In this document: positions 60,298 through 64,000 of the stretch, in pieces
Numbering within the stretch: position 1 is the first letter of the stretch
Layout: each line of letters starts with the position of its first letter
Origin: Myxococcota bacterium
GTDB taxonomy: Bacteria > Myxococcota_A > Polyangia > JAAYKL01
Assembly: GCA_030065855.1 (NCBI GenBank)
Contig: JASJCT010000048.1
Span: 1 to 64,000, forward strand
Direction: 5' to 3'
Length of the DNA stretch: 64,000 bases
Notes under the pieces: generated by a model
Seen by the model: the letters and a program-made list of their open reading frames with translations, nothing else
The model's database searches: none
What the model was told of the DNA's origin: nothing
Made by a program: the position numbers and the translations under genes

Positions 60298-60312
60298 GTG
60301 GAGGAGGCGTTT

Positions 60313-61068
60313 ATGGTGCAGGGTAGCAACAAGGAAAAGACTAATTATTTCAATAAGAAACAGGCCAACAGGGCAGGGCAGGGGTCTGGGCAATCCGACC
60401 GATCGACTCGCATTTCTGTCCAGGGAGCAGCCGGCTGGAGCCCTGGGCAAAAGCCTCCCGGCATCCGCAAGCAGCCCAGCCAACAGCGGTCAAAGGAGAT
60501 GGTCGCGGCTGTGCTTGAAGCAGCTGCTGATATCTTTGCCAAGCTGGGTTATGCAGGCGCAACGACCAACAAGATCGCCGAGCGGGCAGGGGTCTCAGTG
60601 GGGTCCCTGTATCAGTACTTTCCAAACAAGGACAGCCTGCTCGCCTGCTTGATGGCCAAGCATCATGCCGAGGTACACCAAGTGATCGACAAGGCCCTTG
60701 AGCGTCTCTCAGATCCAACGGTGCCACTTGACCATGGCGTGCGAGGGTTCCTCACTGACTTGGTGGCCCTACACGAGGCCAATCCAGCCCTGACAAAGGC
60801 GCTCTCAGCCGAGGTATTGCGGGCATCGCCGACCGTAAATACCCCTGATCAATTAAAGGGTGACCTAGCCCTGGCCCTTCAGGTGGGGTCTCTGCTGGCT
60901 GCCCGGCCCGATGTCCGCCAGGGGGATGTCATTGCCATGGCCGCGGTATTGGGCCAAACAACAACCCAGCTGACCCGCTGGCTCGTCCACGATGTCCCGC
61001 CTACAATGGATCGGGCAACACTGCAGGAGGAAGTGGTTCAATTGCTGTTGCGCTACCTTGAGAAGTAG
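60313..61068 (+). CDS. TetR/AcrR-family regulator
   Basis: 251 residues from the ATG at 60313 with GAGGAGG upstream. A 55-residue disordered basic N-terminus precedes the TetR HTH: AAADIFAKLGYAGATTNKIAERAGVSVGSLYQYFPNKDSLLACL, all of the usual motif. The rest is a ligand-binding helical domain. It represses itself and/or the divergent methyltransferase gene in the usual arrangement. Its 3' end overlaps the HPr-kinase-like gene by 16 bp tail to tail. Confidence 0.93.
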   Translation: MVQGSNKEKTNYFNKKQANRAGQGSGQSDRSTRISVQGAAGWSPGQKPPGIRKQPSQQRSKEMVAAVLEAAADIFAKLGYAGATTNKIAERAGVSVGSLYQYFPNKDSLLACLMAKHHAEVHQVIDKALERLSDPTVPLDHGVRGFLTDLVALHEANPALTKALSAEVLRASPTVNTPDQLKGDLALALQVGSLLAARPDVRQGDVIAMAAVLGQTTTQLTRWLVHDVPPTMDRATLQEEVVQLLLRYLEK

Positions 61069-62153
61069 TTGGTTTCCGTTGAGAGCTCTTGCCACAGCCC
61101 CCTTGTCAGTGCGATCATTTTTTCCAGCTTACCTGTAGTCAGTCTGTAGCAAGGGACATTGTTAAACAATGTGCTCAGTTCCATAAAAAAACGGCCTGGC
61201 AGGATGTGGGGCGGTCCCTGCTTTAGATCTCCAAGTTGGTGAAACACGGCCTGGTGGGTTGGCATCGGGGTTAGAACGGGCGACCTTTCAAAGTTGGGCT
61301 GGATCCTATCGATTTTGTAAGCATTCCAAATTCTTTGCCGTTGTGTGTTCAAATATTCCTTCACGTTGCGTGTCAATCCCTCTCCCTTGGGATACTTAAC
61401 CCGCCACTCGCACAAAGGTGTCTTGCGCTTCTGAAGGGAAACGCCTACCAGTTTTTCAAGCCCCTGGATAACGTCTGCTTCCCATTCCAGCTTCACACCT
61501 ATCTCAAGTTCGTGGAAGCTGTCACAGACCTTCCCTGGATCTAGGTATAGGACGCACTTGGCTTGGCACGCTGCGATACCAACCGGGGCCTCCAATTTGT
61601 CGGGCCTGATGGGTACTTTTCTGTTTTGTCTGATCCATTTTTGGGGCTTGCTACTAGAGGGAGCCAGCCAAACACTGCGTGGAAAGGGGGATGCCTGCCC
61701 TGTTTGTCTGTGAACCGGGCAGACGTCATCTGAGAAAAAGGTAAATCCCTCTTGTAGAAGTCTGAGCACCAGGGTTGTTTTGCCCACAGCTGGAGGGCCT
61801 GACAGAATTGCGGCAGCCCTATTTTTAGCAACCACTCCCGCGTGAATCAGTACAAAATCATCAAACGCGTTAACCAGGTGACGAAGGACTATCTGGTGGG
61901 CATGGGCACAAGGGTTGGGATGATCTGCCAGAGGCTCATAATAGGATGAGTTGCGCCAGGAGGTGGCTTTCTCACAGATAATGTGCGCGGGCGCACCTCT
62001 GAGTCGAACTGAGAAACTGAGTTGTTTTCCGTTGTTAATAGACGGCACCTCAAACCAGCTGTAATTCCAGTTGAATTGCTCAAGGAATTGGGGTGAATCA
62101 GACTCTAGGGAAATCCCTACATTCAGAATTCTGTAATACTGAATCATATTCAA
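61053..62153 (-). CDS. HPr-kinase-like P-loop protein of RiPP cluster
   Basis: 366 residues. The central part has ILSGPPAVGKTTLVLRLLQEGFTFFSDD (Walker A and an acidic pair) followed by VCPVHRQTG, as in HprK-related kinases known from lasso peptide and exosortase clusters, where one subgroup phosphorylates peptide. The N-terminal 100 residues (SFSVRLRGAPAHIICEK..) and the C-terminal 130 residues are unassigned. The gene overlaps the radical SAM gene by 4 bp (ATGA) and follows it in the transcript. A role in modifying or handling the peptide is inferred. Confidence 0.75.
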   Translation of the reverse strand: MNMIQYYRILNVGISLESDSPQFLEQFNWNYSWFEVPSINNGKQLSFSVRLRGAPAHIICEKATSWRNSSYYEPLADHPNPCAHAHQIVLRHLVNAFDDFVLIHAGVVAKNRAAAILSGPPAVGKTTLVLRLLQEGFTFFSDDVCPVHRQTGQASPFPRSVWLAPSSSKPQKWIRQNRKVPIRPDKLEAPVGIAACQAKCVLYLDPGKVCDSFHELEIGVKLEWEADVIQGLEKLVGVSLQKRKTPLCEWRVKYPKGEGLTRNVKEYLNTQRQRIWNAYKIDRIQPNFERSPVLTPMPTHQAVFHQLGDLKQGPPHILPGRFFMELSTLFNNVPCYRLTTGKLEKMIALTRGLWQELSTETNYFSR

Positions 62154-63529
62154 TGATTCGGAGACAATTTACTATCGTCTATCATTAATATCCTATCAAA
62201 GGCTGCCTTGTACGCCCCTTTGCGATAATCACAGAAATCATCCGTGTCCCAGATAGTCCCTTTGTGGTCCAGTGCCTGGCCCATGCACCCTGCCTGGCAG
62301 AGGTTTCGCCAATTGCAGACAGCGCATTTTTCTATTTCGCGCCTGCGGTTGTTGAGGGACTGGACCAGTCCGGTCATGGTCTTGGCCCGTATCAAGTCGC
62401 CCAGTCTGGATTGAAAGGCGTTGCCCAATCGGAACGCGTCTTCCATCATCAAAACACATGGATAGGCATCCCCGTTCACATCGATGACTACCTGCCTTCC
62501 CACCGCACACCAGATGTCATCCTGTTGATATTGTGTGGGCATTTTTAAAAGAAAGCCGCTCAATCCACAACTGATCTCAAGCCCTGACCAGCTATTTGGC
62601 CCCAAGGCAGCGATAGATGCATAGATGTGCTCATAATCGGTTCGGGTCACCCCTGAGCCAATGGCCTCCCATGCCAATTCTGCCCTTCCTTTTCTGCGAA
62701 GTGGCAAAAATCGAACAAAGGGAACGCCTATCTGCTCAGCCAAAGAGATGATCTGTGGCAGGTCATGTAGGTTTGGCTTCATCACTGTGGTAGATAAATT
62801 AACGGTTGCCCCAGCTGTCTGAAGGTGTGCAAGACCTTCGAGGCTTTTTTCAAATGTGCCAGTCCCTCTTATGGAGTCGTGGATTTTTCCGCTTGAGCCG
62901 TCGATGCTGATCTGGACAAACACATTCAGGTCTGCCAAAAAATTTGCCCAACCCCGGTCAAGAAGGGTGCCGTTTGTCAGAATTCTAATCTCTACCCTCT
63001 GCGCAGCGTACGCGAGAATTTTTTTTATCTCAGGATGCAGTAAGGGTTCTCCACCGCTCAGGGTGATGGATTTTCCACCGTGACTTGCCAGCTCGTCGAT
63101 CATGCAAAAAATCAGCGCTAACGGCAGCTCCCTGTCCGCCTCACCCCGAGTTCTGAAGATATAGCAGTGGGGACAGGAAAGGTTGCAACGGGTCGTAAGA
63201 TGAAGAAAGATCGAATTCAGATAAGGCGATCTTACGGGCTTCTTCCAGGCGCTGGCTTTCAAAAAATGTCGACTGGACAATTGGTTGCGCAGGGACAGGA
63301 CATCTGGTTTGATCACCTCTTCTGACAGGCCGTATTTAGCAGCCAAACGCTGGGTGACCTCATTTACAGAAGCACCAGCATCAAGACTGCGGGCAATTTC
63401 GAGACCCGTGTCGTTGGTTTTTAGCCATCTGGATTCATGTGTGTGAAACAGTATGTGGGAAGGGGGGCCTTGTTCCCCTGTTTTACAGGTGGCGTACGTA
63501 AAAAATGAGGTGTTTCGAGTTTTAATCAG
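62150..63529 (-). CDS. Radical SAM/SPASM enzyme with N-terminal PqqD-like RRE
   Basis: 459 residues if started at CTG 63529. About residues 20-85 read like PqqD, a RiPP recognition element: ILFHTHESRWLKTNDTGLE and ASVNEVTQRLAAKYGLSEEV. Then the radical SAM barrel has HLTTRCNLSCPHCYIFRT (CxxxCxxC for the 4Fe-4S) and TLSGGEPLLHP. The C-terminal SPASM region has CAVCNWRNLCQAGCMG, for extra clusters. Such enzymes crosslink RiPP precursors. No ATG exists before the PqqD part; the nearest usual start (TTG 63346) would cut it. CTG or ATT near 63527 overlapping the precursor stop is likely. Confidence 0.88.
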   Translation of the reverse strand: MIKTRNTSFFTYATCKTGEQGPPSHILFHTHESRWLKTNDTGLEIARSLDAGASVNEVTQRLAAKYGLSEEVIKPDVLSLRNQLSSRHFLKASAWKKPVRSPYLNSIFLHLTTRCNLSCPHCYIFRTRGEADRELPLALIFCMIDELASHGGKSITLSGGEPLLHPEIKKILAYAAQRVEIRILTNGTLLDRGWANFLADLNVFVQISIDGSSGKIHDSIRGTGTFEKSLEGLAHLQTAGATVNLSTTVMKPNLHDLPQIISLAEQIGVPFVRFLPLRRKGRAELAWEAIGSGVTRTDYEHIYASIAALGPNSWSGLEISCGLSGFLLKMPTQYQQDDIWCAVGRQVVIDVNGDAYPCVLMMEDAFRLGNAFQSRLGDLIRAKTMTGLVQSLNNRRREIEKCAVCNWRNLCQAGCMGQALDHKGTIWDTDDFCDYRKGAYKAAFDRILMIDDSKLSPNH

Positions 63530-63716
63530 TTTCTTTATACTCTTTCCACCGCTCCCATGCCTCTGGAGATGGTAGCGGGCATGGATCTGGGCTGCACGCC
63601 TGTGCCGGGCCGATTTCCTCTAGGATCTGTTCGCTGGTATATTCTATTATCTTTGGCGGCTCGTACTCCGGAAGCAGCGCATTCTTGGGCATATTTTTAT
63701 TCTTTGGTCCGTTCAC
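63522..63716 (-). CDS. Candidate RiPP precursor peptide
   Basis: 64 residues from GTG 63716 or 56 from ATG 63692 (MPKNALLPEYEPPKIIEY). It has leader-type features: KIIEYTSEQILEEIGPAQA, then a core rich in Cys, Pro and aromatic residues: CSPDPCPLPSPEAWERWK and EYKETD. Two Cys and Trp/Tyr give targets for thioether or C-C crosslinks. It is directly followed (8-bp overlap with the fused RRE) by the radical SAM gene. No precursor family is recognised with certainty, so the product is open. Confidence 0.75.
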   Translation of the reverse strand: MNGPKNKNMPKNALLPEYEPPKIIEYTSEQILEEIGPAQACSPDPCPLPSPEAWERWKEYKETD

Positions 63717-63760
63717 GTCTGTGTCTTTCCACTAGGCCGTGTCTCGTAATTTATCCAAGA

Positions 63761-63890
63761 TCGTCATTTCCGCGCAGGCGGGAATCCATAAAACAGAATA
63801 ATTCCGTTTGGTTCTGGACTCCTGCCTTCGCAGGAGTGACGTGCATTGCCCCTTTGTCGCGATACCCGCCTTTGCAGGGATGACGTGCAT
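63761..63890. repeat. Dispersed repeat (CCTGCGAAGGCAGG family), copy 2
   Basis: Inverted version of the repeat at 36749-36890: GTCATTTCCGCGCAGGCGGGAATCC..CCTGCCTTCGCAGGAGTGACG, followed by a third variant CCGCCTTTGCAGGGATGACG. It lies between the RiPP precursor and the next gene upstream on the minus strand, so it might also affect cluster transcription. Confidence 0.8.
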
Positions 63891-63899
63891 TTAATTATT

Positions 63900-64000
63900 T
63901 CACTCATCGCCTTCTATGAGTCCCTTATCCCGCAGTTGCTCCAGGCAGTCTTTGACAGCGAACAGGACCTTTTCATCCCTCTTTACGTGAAAGCGCTTTC
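63900..64000 (-). CDS. PqqD/RRE-like protein, C-terminal end (partial at window edge)
   Basis: On the minus strand a frame enters from beyond the window and ends at TGA 63900-63902, giving 32 residues: KRFHVKRDEKVLFAVKDC, then LEQLRDKGLIEGDE. The last helix (LEQLRDKGLIE) is the normal end of PqqD-type proteins. It would add a second recognition or scaffold protein upstream in the RiPP cluster. Only the tail is seen, so the call is tentative. Confidence 0.5.
   Translation of the reverse strand, partial: KRFHVKRDEKVLFAVKDCLEQLRDKGLIEGDE

Overview
The window looks like chromosome from a delta-proteobacterium-like lineage (Myxococcota/Bradymonadota/Desulfobacterota grade). The grounds are general: several lipoproteins with low-complexity Thr-Asp or Ser-Thr-Asp linkers, FHA and HEAT-repeat lipoproteins, Tat-exported DUF362 proteins, an M13 peptidase and methylmalonyl-CoA genes. 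No rRNA or other phylogenetic marker fixes the taxon.

Region 1 (about 1-19.9 kb) is accessory DNA. It begins with remnants: a serine-recombinase tail, the tail of an AlbA_2/RecG-like gene and a transposase pseudogene with an internal amber codon. A compact eight-gene leftward operon follows (12.6 to 2.1 kb): Snf2 helicase, an inserted pRiA4b ORF-3-like gene, a SWIM zinc-finger protein with a histone-H1-like tail, a P-loop ATPase, a zinc-ribbon protein, an XPB-family helicase, a Bax1/DUF790 nuclease and a SEC-C protein. I regard this as a candidate uncharacterised DNA repair or defence system. Next come unknown small genes (12.8-17.3 kb) including a second SEC-C protein, a CcbP-like calcium-binding protein and a broken HU gene, then a PD-(D/E)XK-like protein and an intact transposase. 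The block ends beside the 3' end of tRNA-Asn (19.95 kb), a typical island boundary.

Region 2 (20-27.4 kb) has priA, a FlhB-like membrane protein without its cytoplasmic domain, a small 2[4Fe-4S] ferredoxin, a Tat/DUF362 protein and a large beta-propeller lipoprotein.

Region 3 (27.5-35 kb) is a complete leftward histidine operon: hisG, hisC-HAD fusion, hisB, hisH, hisF, hisA-hisI-hisE fusion, hisD. It is preceded by a leader peptide with six His codons and a strong terminator, a textbook-style attenuator. The HAD domain fused to HisC probably supplies the histidinol-phosphate phosphatase that is otherwise absent.

Region 4 (35-48.2 kb) carries a sirtuin, a cyclophilin lipoprotein, an ECF sigma/anti-sigma pair, FHA and HEAT-repeat proteins, a HIT protein, an M13 metallopeptidase, methylmalonyl-CoA epimerase with an acyl-CoA carboxylase beta subunit, another Tat/DUF362 protein and a YWTD-like lipoprotein. 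Two families of dispersed palindromic repeats sit in gaps here and at the right end.

Region 5 (48.3-56.5 kb) pairs a secreted Hint-domain protein with a 2038-residue protein of five LamG domains and a long helical C-terminal part. Region 6 (56.5-61.1 kb) has a MerR-TPR fusion, a HIT protein, a LapA-like protein, and a methyltransferase divergent from a TetR regulator. Region 7 (61-64 kb) is a RiPP-type cluster running off the right edge: a 64-residue precursor, a radical SAM/SPASM enzyme with a fused PqqD-like recognition domain, an HPr-kinase-like P-loop protein and the end of what looks like a second PqqD protein.
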